Positions 43,696-51,763 of a DNA stretch of 64,000 nt are shown here, one piece after another. This DNA is from an uncultured Alphaproteobacteria bacterium. Lineage in GTDB: Bacteria; Pseudomonadota; Alphaproteobacteria; RF32; CAG-239. A model generated the notes under the pieces. The model was not told the origin of the DNA, searched no databases, and saw only the letters and a list, made by a program, of their open reading frames with translations. Where the stretch lies: the NCBI GenBank assembly GCA_934277435.1, contig CAKQUE010000002.1, positions 1-64,000 of the forward strand. The letters are read 5' to 3'. A program made the translations under genes and the position numbers. Each line of letters begins with the position of its first letter. The stretch's first letter is position 1.

Positions 43696-44498
43696 CAGTT
43701 CTCCTTTACAAAATAAAATACCCCAGCAGAAGGGCTGCTAGGCAGCGCCGAAACCACTTGAAATTTTGACAGCATAGCCACTAAATCTTGATTAATAGCA
43801 ACAGTGTTTGATGCTAATGTCAGTCCATAACCAATGTTATAGAGTGAACTTCCCAGCTGGTCCCAGCCATCTTCGGTCCAAGCATAGTTCATATCGGTTG
43901 TCAAAATATTATAAACATCACCAACCATCACATTTTCCGTAGGTAAATCCTCATATCTTGCAACAGAACCGCACCATTTATAAATTGCGGCTAAAGATGC
44001 TTTAATCGTATTACAATCGTTTTTTATCTGTTCACAATCTGATTTTAGGCTTTGAGCCAATTGGCTGCTGGTTTGGGCATTTTGGGCCTCGTTTTCGGCT
44101 TGTTGCGCATCTTGACGCGTGCTATCAGCAAGTTCTTGCACATTTTGAGAAATTGTTTCAGCCTTAGCCGCAGCGCTTTCACTTCTTGTTGCATAAACAG
44201 ACAACTTTTCTTGAGTAAAATCATCAATTTTGTTTAGCACAACCGAGGCAATATAATTATCTATCTGCGGTTTAGTTATTTTATTAACAGTTTCTTCCAC
44301 AATAGGTTTGGTGTATTTGTCCGTATAACTTTTAATATCTGGCTTAATTGTGCCTTCAACATATTGCTGCACTTCTTTTTGTCCTGATTTTATATAAAAC
44401 AGCTGCATGTCCAAATCTACAACAACCTCATCTTGCCAATAAATTTCAACATCGGTCTGAATATTTGGATTTATCTGGATTAAAGCTTCATTTTCCAT
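43695..44498 (-). CDS. Phage tail fibre or tailspike-like protein with coiled coil
   Basis: 267 residues. N-terminal attachment part with VEIYWQDEVVVDLDMQLFYIK, a long central coiled coil (about 75-160, rich in Ala, Gln and Glu), then YEDLPTENVMVGDVYNI with YAWTEDGWDQLG, a small module common in tail fibres. It forms a fibre cluster with its three neighbours. Confidence 0.7.
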   Translation of the reverse strand: MENEALIQINPNIQTDVEIYWQDEVVVDLDMQLFYIKSGQKEVQQYVEGTIKPDIKSYTDKYTKPIVEETVNKITKPQIDNYIASVVLNKIDDFTQEKLSVYATRSESAAAKAETISQNVQELADSTRQDAQQAENEAQNAQTSSQLAQSLKSDCEQIKNDCNTIKASLAAIYKWCGSVARYEDLPTENVMVGDVYNILTTDMNYAWTEDGWDQLGSSLYNIGYGLTLASNTVAINQDLVAMLSKFQVVSALPSSPSAGVFYFVKEN

Positions 44499-44505
44499 AA
44501 TTTCC

Positions 44506-44865
44506 TCACTTTGTTACTTGTTTAGTTACACGAAAAACTCCCAACTGATTTACATTTGCTGGAAAAAACGTGTTTACAGTCCCATCTTCTGCGGTTATTT
44601 GCATATCTGTAACGTATTCGCCTGTATCCAGACTGGTTTGCACCGGAGTTAAAACAAATGCGAATATTCCTTTAGAAGCATCAACCGGTTCAGCTTCCAA
44701 ACTAAACATTAGCTCTCCGCTATTTTTATCTCTTGTCTGCATAACAATTTGTGCTTTGGATAAATCTATGTTTTGATTATGCCTTTTAAAACAAAGTCTA
44801 ATCACAAATGTATCGCCCTGACGAACTTCTATGATGTTTGCCGCCGGTATAATTTTACCTGTCAT
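44506..44865 (-). CDS. BppU-like baseplate or fibre-base protein
   Basis: 119 residues of beta-rich sequence (GDTFVIRLCFKRHNQNIDLS, QIVMQTRDKNSGELMFSL, LDTGEYVTDMQITAEDG). It resembles the N-terminal Ig-like domain of BppU-type proteins that anchor receptor-binding fibres. Located within the fibre gene group. Confidence 0.6.
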   Translation of the reverse strand: MTGKIIPAANIIEVRQGDTFVIRLCFKRHNQNIDLSKAQIVMQTRDKNSGELMFSLEAEPVDASKGIFAFVLTPVQTSLDTGEYVTDMQITAEDGTVNTFFPANVNQLGVFRVTKQVTK

Positions 44866-44868
44866 CTG

Positions 44869-45636
44869 CTATTCCTCCTTTTTTACTTTTATAAAATAGT
44901 TAACTGCCTGATTGATTGGCGTAACATGCGACGAACTGCCATAAATCGCATTAGACCGACTGGCGTCAAAGGTAAAATAATAAGCGCCACCCCCATCGCC
45001 GGAACGAGTATTACCAACCTTGGGGTCTTCCATTCTGATAGCTCCAGTTGTTGGCGCCGCACCATATAAATAGCCGTCCTGAGGTTGTGATTTTCCAGTA
45101 ATATTCGGCAATCCTTCTTTTTGAGTTGTATAAACATTATTTGCAGAATCTCCGCCTAAACCTCGTAAAAATTTTCCTCTGTAATCCGGCAAATTAAATG
45201 TGGTAGAACCATCTCCTACTCCAAAATTTGTACCAATAAGAGCAAATAAATCGGCATATTTTGTACGGCTTACGGCTTGTCCGTTACACAAAAACCAATT
45301 ATCATGGTTAGCACTTTTTACCGAAGCTTTGATATCTCCAACGCAAAACATTTTATTCAGCAGTTCAGTTATAAGTTTTTCTGAATTTTCTAACTGACTT
45401 TTGTTGACAGCATCGGTCGACATAGTGCCGTTTGCCATATTGCGAATTTGGAAACCTCCCATTTTTAACTCGCCTTTCATCGGCGTGCGTCCATCTTTCA
45501 ATAAACATTCACTCAATCCGTCGGCAAAATTATCGTCTTCTTCGTCATGTCTGTCCGAAACAATGTCTATTTCATTTTTTCTATCATCTTCCCAGCTATG
45601 CATTCTGGTAAACAATCCATTACTATCAAATGGCAT
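44869..45636 (-). CDS. Tail collar-domain fibre protein
   Basis: 255 residues. The phage tail collar domain is plain: WFLCNGQAVSRTKYADLFALIGT followed by FNLPDYRGKFLRGLGG, near residues 100-150. The C-terminal part (PITPINQAVNYFIKV-like ending) matches the end of such fibres. Just downstream of the portal gene in the operon. Confidence 0.85.
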   Translation of the reverse strand: MPFDSNGLFTRMHSWEDDRKNEIDIVSDRHDEEDDNFADGLSECLLKDGRTPMKGELKMGGFQIRNMANGTMSTDAVNKSQLENSEKLITELLNKMFCVGDIKASVKSANHDNWFLCNGQAVSRTKYADLFALIGTNFGVGDGSTTFNLPDYRGKFLRGLGGDSANNVYTTQKEGLPNITGKSQPQDGYLYGAAPTTGAIRMEDPKVGNTRSGDGGGAYYFTFDASRSNAIYGSSSHVTPINQAVNYFIKVKKEE

Positions 45637-45659
45637 TTTTCTTCTCCTAAAAAAAGTTA

Positions 45660-45682
45660 TAAAAAAAACGCTATAAAAGCGC
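45660..45682 (-). terminator. Weak terminator after the portal gene
   Basis: On the minus strand CGCT and AGCG form a short stem followed by eight T. It probably trims transcription between portal and fibre genes. Confidence 0.4.
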
Positions 45683-45685
45683 CGG

Positions 45686-47428
45686 TTAATTTTTTGAAAT
45701 TTTATTTAATTCACTTATTTTCTTTAAGTTAAGCTCTTCGCGTTTGATTTGGTTTTGTTCTCGCTTAATAGCAAAATCTCTTTCCATTTTTTGCGTTTGA
45801 AAATCCAGCATTTTGTCTTCACTTGGTTTAATTGGCGTATCTGGAGCATTTAACTCCGCACTGATTTTATCAAACACATCTTCTAAGATATTTTCAAACT
45901 GTCGGGCATTATCCAAAGTGGCAACCGCAGCTTCAATCATTTTGCGATATAACGGCAAAAGCGCCGGCTGTTGTGAAATCACGCCAAAAGACTGGTTAAC
46001 CATTTCATTTATATGCGAAATAACATTTAAGATTTTTTCTTCATTTTTATCATTATCAAAACTTCCATCAGTTTCCAATTCAATGGCCATACCGCGCAAC
46101 TTTTGGGTTTTCAGCAATTCAATGGCTTGTTTTACCAATTCTGGATTTTTACCATATTCTTCAGCCACAAACATAGCCAATGTATCCGGCGAAAATTGCT
46201 CGCAGATGATTTCGGCTTTAATCCGCAGTAAATCTTTCAAAAAACGCTGCATATCATTTTGCCGGTCTTGATTGCGCAAAGTTCCAAAATTTGTTTTTTT
46301 AAGCACGGCGGTGGCTGTTTCCTGCGCATTTGAACTACCGCGCATAATATCGCTAACGCCTGTAATTTCATAAATTGAATCTATTAAAACTTTTCGACGT
46401 TCTGCTAAAACCTGCAAGGTGTTTACATACTGTTCAATCGGTGCAAAATCAATAATTCCGTTGATACCACCGGCATCTTTAAGCTTATCAAAATCATTTA
46501 AGGCAATTAAAGTGACGTCTTTATCCAAAATATTTGCCAATTCCGGAAAAGAACTGTCATAACAGCCGGAAACTTTCAAAGCCTGCATGGTTAAACGCAT
46601 GCGGCTATTAACTCCGTCCAACTCGTCCAGCAAGCTTTTAATTTCGACATAATCCGGAACCGGAACAATTCCGTCATTGCACAGAGTAGACATAATTGGT
46701 TTTGGACAAGGAAAAAATCCGCTAAGATGTAAAGTATCTTCATTAACCCGCAAAAAATCATTTGGATATTCCGGACTCAAATAATATATTTTATGAGTTT
46801 TCTTATCCCAAATTTCATAAACGGAAATACTTTTATCGGTAAAATTATGCTGCCAAAAGTAATCAGCCAATTTTTCATCAAAATTACAATAAATTTCATT
46901 AACATCCATAAAGCATTTACGGGCAATCCATTCAACATCTTCCCAAACATCTACCTTTTCAACATCAGTCAAAAAAGACACCGGATTAACATATTGAGTG
47001 GTAACCTGCTCTTTGTCTTTTAGCATAACCTCGCCATAAAATTTGAAACTGGACTGATATTGTTCCCACAAAATTCCCATTCCCGAAAGCAGAAAATCAT
47101 TGCGAGCGTACTTTATCACACTGTCAAAATCAAATTGTTTTATATCCCAAGCCAAAGCTTTTTCCAAAATACGGCAAGCCACGCATTCTACCTTATCCGC
47201 TTTTTTATTATTGCGGATAATAAACGGCTGCGGCTGTTTAAAATATAAAAACGGTTTCAATGTTTCTATTGACGACCAAAAAATATTTTGTTTATTTCTA
47301 AGCCGCTCATTGCGATAATACTTTCTGATTTCATCAATCAAATCATAATATTCACTATAAGTTTTTTCTGATGCTTTTAGTTTTGTAAGCCATTCATCAT
47401 ATAGCTTTTTATTGCTTTGTTTTTCCAT
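45686..47428 (-). CDS. Phage portal protein, P22-like
   Basis: 580 residues from ATG 47428, preceded by GGGAGA; an upstream start at 47467 is unsupported. Features of P22-type portals are NIFWSSIETLKPFLYF near 45-60, VNPVSFLTDVEKVDVWEDVEWIA, and SDIMRGSSNAQETATA before the long C-terminal barrel coiled coil (QKMERDFAIKREQNQIKREE). It forms the dodecameric DNA channel at one capsid vertex. It is unusual that fibre and lysis genes, not capsid genes, follow it. Confidence 0.85.
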   Translation of the reverse strand: MEKQSNKKLYDEWLTKLKASEKTYSEYYDLIDEIRKYYRNERLRNKQNIFWSSIETLKPFLYFKQPQPFIIRNNKKADKVECVACRILEKALAWDIKQFDFDSVIKYARNDFLLSGMGILWEQYQSSFKFYGEVMLKDKEQVTTQYVNPVSFLTDVEKVDVWEDVEWIARKCFMDVNEIYCNFDEKLADYFWQHNFTDKSISVYEIWDKKTHKIYYLSPEYPNDFLRVNEDTLHLSGFFPCPKPIMSTLCNDGIVPVPDYVEIKSLLDELDGVNSRMRLTMQALKVSGCYDSSFPELANILDKDVTLIALNDFDKLKDAGGINGIIDFAPIEQYVNTLQVLAERRKVLIDSIYEITGVSDIMRGSSNAQETATAVLKKTNFGTLRNQDRQNDMQRFLKDLLRIKAEIICEQFSPDTLAMFVAEEYGKNPELVKQAIELLKTQKLRGMAIELETDGSFDNDKNEEKILNVISHINEMVNQSFGVISQQPALLPLYRKMIEAAVATLDNARQFENILEDVFDKISAELNAPDTPIKPSEDKMLDFQTQKMERDFAIKREQNQIKREELNLKKISELNKISKN

Positions 47429-47442
47429 AATTTTCTCCCTAA

Positions 47443-47473
47443 CAAAAACAGGCCGGCAACCATGCACGACCTG
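47443..47473 (-). terminator. Terminator between cochaperonin and portal genes
   Basis: On the minus strand CAGGTCG and CGGCCTG form a stem with one wobble, followed by TTTTTGTT. Confidence 0.65.
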
Positions 47474-47491
47474 CTAAAACTAAAGTTTTGT

Positions 47492-47737
47492 TTATTTATC
47501 ATATTTACCTAAAAGGCTGCTTTCTCGCACAACCACAAGATCATCATTTGGCAAAGGTAACTCGTCAAACCGGTGAAAAACAACGTAATCACCAATTTTT
47601 ACCATAGTAACCTTATCCCCAACACTTTGCACAATTCCTTGATTTGTATAGTCGTTTTTTGGACTATCTATTATCAATTTATGCGGCAAAGGTTTATCCG
47701 GCAAAATTATTAGCCGGTCTTCTATAGCTTTTAACAT
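47492..47737 (-). CDS. Phage-encoded GroES-like cochaperonin
   Basis: 81 residues from ATG 47737 behind GGGG; an ATG at 47752 is possible. Cpn10 features are MLKAIEDRLIILPDKP at the start, GIVQSVGD, VKIGDYVVF, and the ending DDLVVVRESSLLG. The mobile-loop region (LIIDSPKNDYTNQ) is shorter and differs from host GroES. It would pair with host GroEL to fold capsid proteins, as T4 gp31 does. It is bracketed by two terminators, suggesting separate control. Confidence 0.8.
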   Translation of the reverse strand: MLKAIEDRLIILPDKPLPHKLIIDSPKNDYTNQGIVQSVGDKVTMVKIGDYVVFHRFDELPLPNDDLVVVRESSLLGKYDK

Positions 47738-47753
47738 TTTAATTTTCCCCATC

Positions 47754-47802
47754 AAAAAAAGAGATTAAACCGCTATATTCCTAGGGATTAATCTCTTTTA
47801 TT
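47754..47802 (-). terminator. Terminator upstream of the cochaperonin gene
   Basis: On the minus strand AAAAGAGATTAA and TTAATCTCTTTT form a long stem followed by T. Confidence 0.75.
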
Positions 47803-47866
47803 ATAAGTTTTATCTGAATACATTTTTACATCATAATAAATTTATTATCACACTAGGTACTAAATG

Positions 47867-48361
47867 TCAAGAACTTTTTTTATTTTTTTGCAAATAAAAT
47901 TTCACTAATCGTTCTAAACCTAAGGCTAGAAAGGTTTTTAGACAATACATCATTTGTTTTCCTAATAGACTTTGCGGAATAATATTCTTATCAAGTTTAA
48001 GTTCTTCATCTTCAATACACACGATTCTGACATAAGGCCAAAATTCTGCCGGAATACTTTTTATAGCCGAAAGATAGCGCTCTTTATATATTAAAGCATC
48101 TTCTCTTTCCGAGCTTTTCCCGCCTATTTTAAGCAGCGGTAAACTTTGAAGATTATTATAATTTCCCAAATAAAAATCTTTTGCTAACCGTTCTCCGGCT
48201 TTTTTTCTATCTTCAGAGCTGAATTTGCTGTTTATCAGGTCAAGCCAGCCTTTTTCACAATATTTTTCCAACACTGATTGTCGATATATTCCGCCTTGAC
48301 GGCGGCGTTTATAACCTTTTTTAATCGCTTCACTTTTATTTATATATTCTTCATTAACCAT
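47867..48361 (-). CDS. DUF6456-like phage protein, first gene of the minus-strand operon
   Basis: 164 residues. The segment RRRQGGIYRQSVLEKYCEKGWL followed by AGERLAKDFYLG and a C-terminal helix pair (MMYCLKTFLALGLERLVKFYL) resembles the alphaproteobacterial DUF6456 domain, often joined to regulators and seen in phage early or late-control genes. It is first behind the divergent switch, so a regulatory or packaging-initiation role is plausible. GGAG lies upstream of the ATG. The family match is moderate. Confidence 0.55.
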   Translation of the reverse strand: MVNEEYINKSEAIKKGYKRRRQGGIYRQSVLEKYCEKGWLDLINSKFSSEDRKKAGERLAKDFYLGNYNNLQSLPLLKIGGKSSEREDALIYKERYLSAIKSIPAEFWPYVRIVCIEDEELKLDKNIIPQSLLGKQMMYCLKTFLALGLERLVKFYLQKNKKSS

Positions 48362-48377
48362 ATTAAATCTCCGTTTT

Positions 48378-48420
48378 ATAAGAAAAATATAAGAAAATTA
48401 TAATATTGTCAATAAGAAAA
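48378..48420 (-). promoter_or_regulatory. Phage operon promoter overlapped by three phased direct repeats
   Basis: On the minus strand -35 TTGACA (48407-48412), a 17-bp spacer and -10 TATTTT (48384-48389). Three copies of ATAAGAAAA at 48378-48386, 48389-48397 and 48412-48420 are 11 and 23 bp apart, one and two helical turns. They flank and partly cover both promoter elements and are good candidates for repressor operators. Confidence 0.6.
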
Positions 48421-48473
48421 AAAATATTTTACTTCCTAAGATATATATTATATATTATAAAAAGAGGTGTAAT

Positions 48474-48917
48474 ATGGAAGATACAGAAGAAATCAGAAAA
48501 AAAATTGCTCGATTGATTACCGAGCGCGGTCTTAATTATGCTAAAGTTTCTTTAAGCATTGGCAAAAATATTGCTTATATTCAGCAATTTATCAAAAACG
48601 GTTCTCCTCGGCGTCTTGGCGAAGTGGAACGTCAAAAGTTAGCTAGATTGCTTAAAGTGGACGAACAAGAATTGACTGATTTACCTTTAAAAGTGTCTTC
48701 TAGTTCTGCTCCTAGTGTCAATCAAGATATTTTATGCTTGATTATTGAAAATATTGAAAATTGGCTGCTCAACCGTAATTTCACTCTTTCTCCTCATGAT
48801 AAAGCTGAGTTAATTCGTTTGATTTATTCCAAAATTTGCAACGAATCTATGGATACAGCAGACGCTAAAATTAAAGACTTTATTGATATTTATGATGAAG
48901 TCAGAAAAGCAAACTGA
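48474..48917 (+). CDS. Repressor-like helix-turn-helix regulator of the phage element
   Basis: 147 residues. The N-terminal HTH (NYAKVSLSIGKNIAYIQQFIKNG near 21-43, then RRLGEVERQKLARLLKVDEQEL) is of the XRE type known in alphaproteobacterial prophages. The C-terminal 70 residues are helical and could dimerise. No Ser-Lys self-cleavage protease domain is present, so it would not respond to RecA like lambda CI. It is divergent from the structural operon with the candidate operators between. GAGGTG precedes the ATG. Confidence 0.7.
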   Translation: MEDTEEIRKKIARLITERGLNYAKVSLSIGKNIAYIQQFIKNGSPRRLGEVERQKLARLLKVDEQELTDLPLKVSSSSAPSVNQDILCLIIENIENWLLNRNFTLSPHDKAELIRLIYSKICNESMDTADAKIKDFIDIYDEVRKAN

Positions 48918-48947
48918 TTTTACAATAAATAAACGGACTATTTAAAA

Positions 48948-49163
48948 ATGAGTATTGATGAGCAAATTAGGGATATTTTGATGAAAAGTACCCCTGTGAA
49001 TGATAATATGCACAAATCGCCTCAAACGAATCCGGCAGCTCAAACAACTGGTAATTTTGGTATCAACATTGTCGGCAACAAAAATGTAATTATAAACACT
49101 GGCTTACTGCAGTTAATTTTGCTATCTTGCACTGCTATTGCTTATTACGCAGTTTTACGCTAA
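48948..49163 (+). CDS. Small membrane protein next to the repressor
   Basis: 71 residues: a hydrophilic N-terminal half with a strand NFGINIVGNKNVIIN and one C-terminal membrane segment (LLQLILLSCTAIAYYAVL). It lies 30 bp behind the repressor gene and is probably cotranscribed, as superinfection-exclusion and lysogenic genes often are. The function is inferred from context only. Confidence 0.5.
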   Translation: MSIDEQIRDILMKSTPVNDNMHKSPQTNPAAQTTGNFGINIVGNKNVIINTGLLQLILLSCTAIAYYAVLR

Positions 49164-49180
49164 CTACTTATATTTTTTCA

Positions 49181-51352
49181 CTACATAAAAGAATACGGGT
49201 CAATATCGGCTTCCACCTTGACTGAAGCCGGCACCTTTACCATTTGCAGCCAATGCCTCAAAACCTGCTGAATATTGATGTTTTTATCAGTTTTAAGCAT
49301 CAACCGATAACGATAGCGATCACGAAGCAAAAACAGCGGCGCCGGCGCAGGCCCCAGCACCGAAACAAAGTCTGTGTGCGGAGCCGTTTTACCAAATTCT
49401 GCCGCCACCAATCCTGTCAATTTTTGATCGGTTCCCGAAATTATCAAGGCAGCCAGTTTGCCGTATGGCGGATATTTAAGCAAGCGACGAGATTGTTTTT
49501 CAAACTCCATAAAACTTTCGCGGTCATTATTCAATAAAGCTTTCAACACATTGTTTTCGGGATACAAAGTCTGCAAATACACTGTTCCCTTCTTTTCGCC
49601 GCGTCCGGCTCGTCCCGATACTTGTGACAGCAATTGATATGTTTGCTCTGACGCACGCAAATCGCTGCCCATCAAACCCAAATCAGCATCAACAATGCCA
49701 ACTAAAGTTAAATCCGGAAAATGATGTCCCTTGGCAATAATCTGTGTTCCGACCAAAATATCAATCTCGCGACGCTCCATACGAGCGATAATTTGCGACA
49801 CCGCCGTAAAAGAACCGGCATTATCGCTAGAAAGTATCTCGGTTCTAGCATACGGAAAGCGATGTTTTACCTCTTCAGCCACTCGTTCCACTCCAGGACC
49901 GCAAGCAGTCAACCCATCAGCCGAACCGCAATGCGGGCAAACATCAGGTATCTCTTCCATATATCCGCAATGGTGACACATCAGTTTATGAGCTTTTTTA
50001 TGTTCGGTCAGCCAAGCGCTGCAGCTCGGACACTGCATACGATGTCCGCAATCACGGCAAATCATCAGTGGCGCGTAACCGCGGCGGTTTAAAAACAAAA
50101 CCGATTGCTCGCGGCGCTCTAAATTTTCGGCTAAAGCTTGCACCAAACTCGGCGCCAACCAAGAAACACCCCACTCACCTTTTTGCGGCTTGTCTTTTTT
50201 CAAATCGATAATTTTAATATCCGGCAGGCTGGCGTTGGCGTAACGGCTTTGCAGTTTCACACAGTCATATTTGCCTTCTTCAACATTCACCATGGTTTCC
50301 AAATCAGGCGTAGCGGTAGAAAGAATCAGCGGTAAATGCTCTATTTTTGCTCGCACAATCGCCATATCACGCCCCTGATAATTTACCACATCTTCCTGTT
50401 TAAACGAGTGGTCATGGCTTTCATCAATAACAATCAGTCCCAAATTTGTATAAGGCAAAAACAAGGCCGAACGCGCTCCGACAATAACTTTCACTCGTCC
50501 CTCAACAATTGCTTTCCAAGTATCAGCACGCTCTTTTAGACTCAATCCCGAATGCCAATTTGCCGGACGCACTCCAAATCGTTTTTGAAAACGCTCAAGC
50601 CATTGTGTCGTCAGCGAAATTTCCGGCACCAAAATAAGCACTTGTTTGCCGCTTTCTATGGTTTTGGCAACAGCTTCAAAATACACTTCCGTTTTACCAG
50701 AGCCGGTAATACCATCAAGCAACGTAACCGAAAATCCGCTACCTATTTTTTGACATAGCAATTCTGCCGCCTGCAGTTGTTCTGCTGTCAAATCAACTTT
50801 TACATAATCGCCGACAGGTTCTAAAAATTCGCGTTTATTTTCTACATAAACCGGTTCCAGCACCCCGCTGTCAATAAGCGTTTTTATCACGCTTTGTCCC
50901 ACGCCGGCACCTTTAGCTATTTCTTGTCTGGTATACGGCGCATGCTTCAGCAAATCCATAACATGCCAGCGCGCATCCGAATTTTTAAGTTTAGCCTCAG
51001 CTAAAGTTTTACCGGAAAGTTTATATAAAACTGTCAGCGGCGACGGCTCAAACGCGGCTTTTACGCTTATTGCCATTTTGAAAACCAATCCAAGTGGCGC
51101 CATGTTATAACGCGCCACCCAAGCGATAAATTTCAGCAGTTTTTCCGATAGCGGCGGAAAATCATAGACTTTACTTATACTTTTTATTTTTTCGGCGGGC
51201 ACATCATTTTGCGGAGCAAGGTCATAAACCACGCCGATTTGCTTATCTCGCCCAAACGGAACCTCAACCAACTGCCCAAGTTTCAGCTCCTCATCCGTTT
51301 TGTAAGTAAACGGCTGATTAAACGGCAGCGGCAATAAGATTCCAACCAACAA
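49181..51352 (-). CDS. priA: Primosomal replication protein and helicase
   Basis: 723 residues. It restarts stalled forks by loading the replicative helicase. Walker A is DGITGSGKTEVY near 218-229, then the DEAH-type DESHDHSF, and paired zinc-binding CxxC motifs (CRDCGH, CPSC, CHHCG, CPHCG) near 440-480. The start is TTG at 51352 (or 51349): no ATG exists near, the segment GILLPLPFNQPFTY is the normal PriA beginning, and AAAGGAG is well placed. It follows the mazG-like gene by 3 bp. Confidence 0.94.
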   Translation of the reverse strand: MLVGILLPLPFNQPFTYKTDEELKLGQLVEVPFGRDKQIGVVYDLAPQNDVPAEKIKSISKVYDFPPLSEKLLKFIAWVARYNMAPLGLVFKMAISVKAAFEPSPLTVLYKLSGKTLAEAKLKNSDARWHVMDLLKHAPYTRQEIAKGAGVGQSVIKTLIDSGVLEPVYVENKREFLEPVGDYVKVDLTAEQLQAAELLCQKIGSGFSVTLLDGITGSGKTEVYFEAVAKTIESGKQVLILVPEISLTTQWLERFQKRFGVRPANWHSGLSLKERADTWKAIVEGRVKVIVGARSALFLPYTNLGLIVIDESHDHSFKQEDVVNYQGRDMAIVRAKIEHLPLILSTATPDLETMVNVEEGKYDCVKLQSRYANASLPDIKIIDLKKDKPQKGEWGVSWLAPSLVQALAENLERREQSVLFLNRRGYAPLMICRDCGHRMQCPSCSAWLTEHKKAHKLMCHHCGYMEEIPDVCPHCGSADGLTACGPGVERVAEEVKHRFPYARTEILSSDNAGSFTAVSQIIARMERREIDILVGTQIIAKGHHFPDLTLVGIVDADLGLMGSDLRASEQTYQLLSQVSGRAGRGEKKGTVYLQTLYPENNVLKALLNNDRESFMEFEKQSRRLLKYPPYGKLAALIISGTDQKLTGLVAAEFGKTAPHTDFVSVLGPAPAPLFLLRDRYRYRLMLKTDKNINIQQVLRHWLQMVKVPASVKVEADIDPYSFM

Positions 51353-51355
51353 AAG

Positions 51356-51760
51356 CTAAGCTCCTTTTTTTTGGTGAAAATATTCCGGAGAATAACCATT
51401 TGGATGACGTTTTTTTAATTTTTCAACATTGCGATTGATAATTTCTTCAAACGGAATATCCAGAGCCAGACAAGCCTGAAACATATACCAGCAAACATCT
51501 CCAAGTTCTTTGATAAACATATCGCGGGTTTCCGGCGTATATTCAAGCCCCATAAACTTGATTTTTTTCCACACGTCGTCAACTTCTCCAACTTCGCCGC
51601 ACAAACCGGAAACAGCGTGATCCAAACGGGCGTAACCGCCATTCAGCTGTTTTGATAATTTAGCAAAATTTTGAGCAAAAACTTCATCATTCTTCGCAGT
51701 TTCCGAAGTTACTCCGTCAACAAAACTCTTATATGCAGCAAAATATTCTTTTTCTTCCAT
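51356..51760 (-). CDS. MazG-like nucleotide pyrophosphohydrolase
   Basis: 134 residues. The MazG-type metal site appears as GLCGEVGEVDDVWKK followed by KELGDVCWYMFQ (ExxE and ExxD). It would hydrolyse nucleoside triphosphates to monophosphates, perhaps removing abnormal nucleotides. It lies between mutS and priA with 3-bp gaps, a DNA-maintenance operon. The C-terminal KKRHPNGYSPEYF is typical of the small MazG-like group. Confidence 0.8.
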   Translation of the reverse strand: MEEKEYFAAYKSFVDGVTSETAKNDEVFAQNFAKLSKQLNGGYARLDHAVSGLCGEVGEVDDVWKKIKFMGLEYTPETRDMFIKELGDVCWYMFQACLALDIPFEEIINRNVEKLKKRHPNGYSPEYFHQKKGA

Positions 51761-51763
51761 GTT

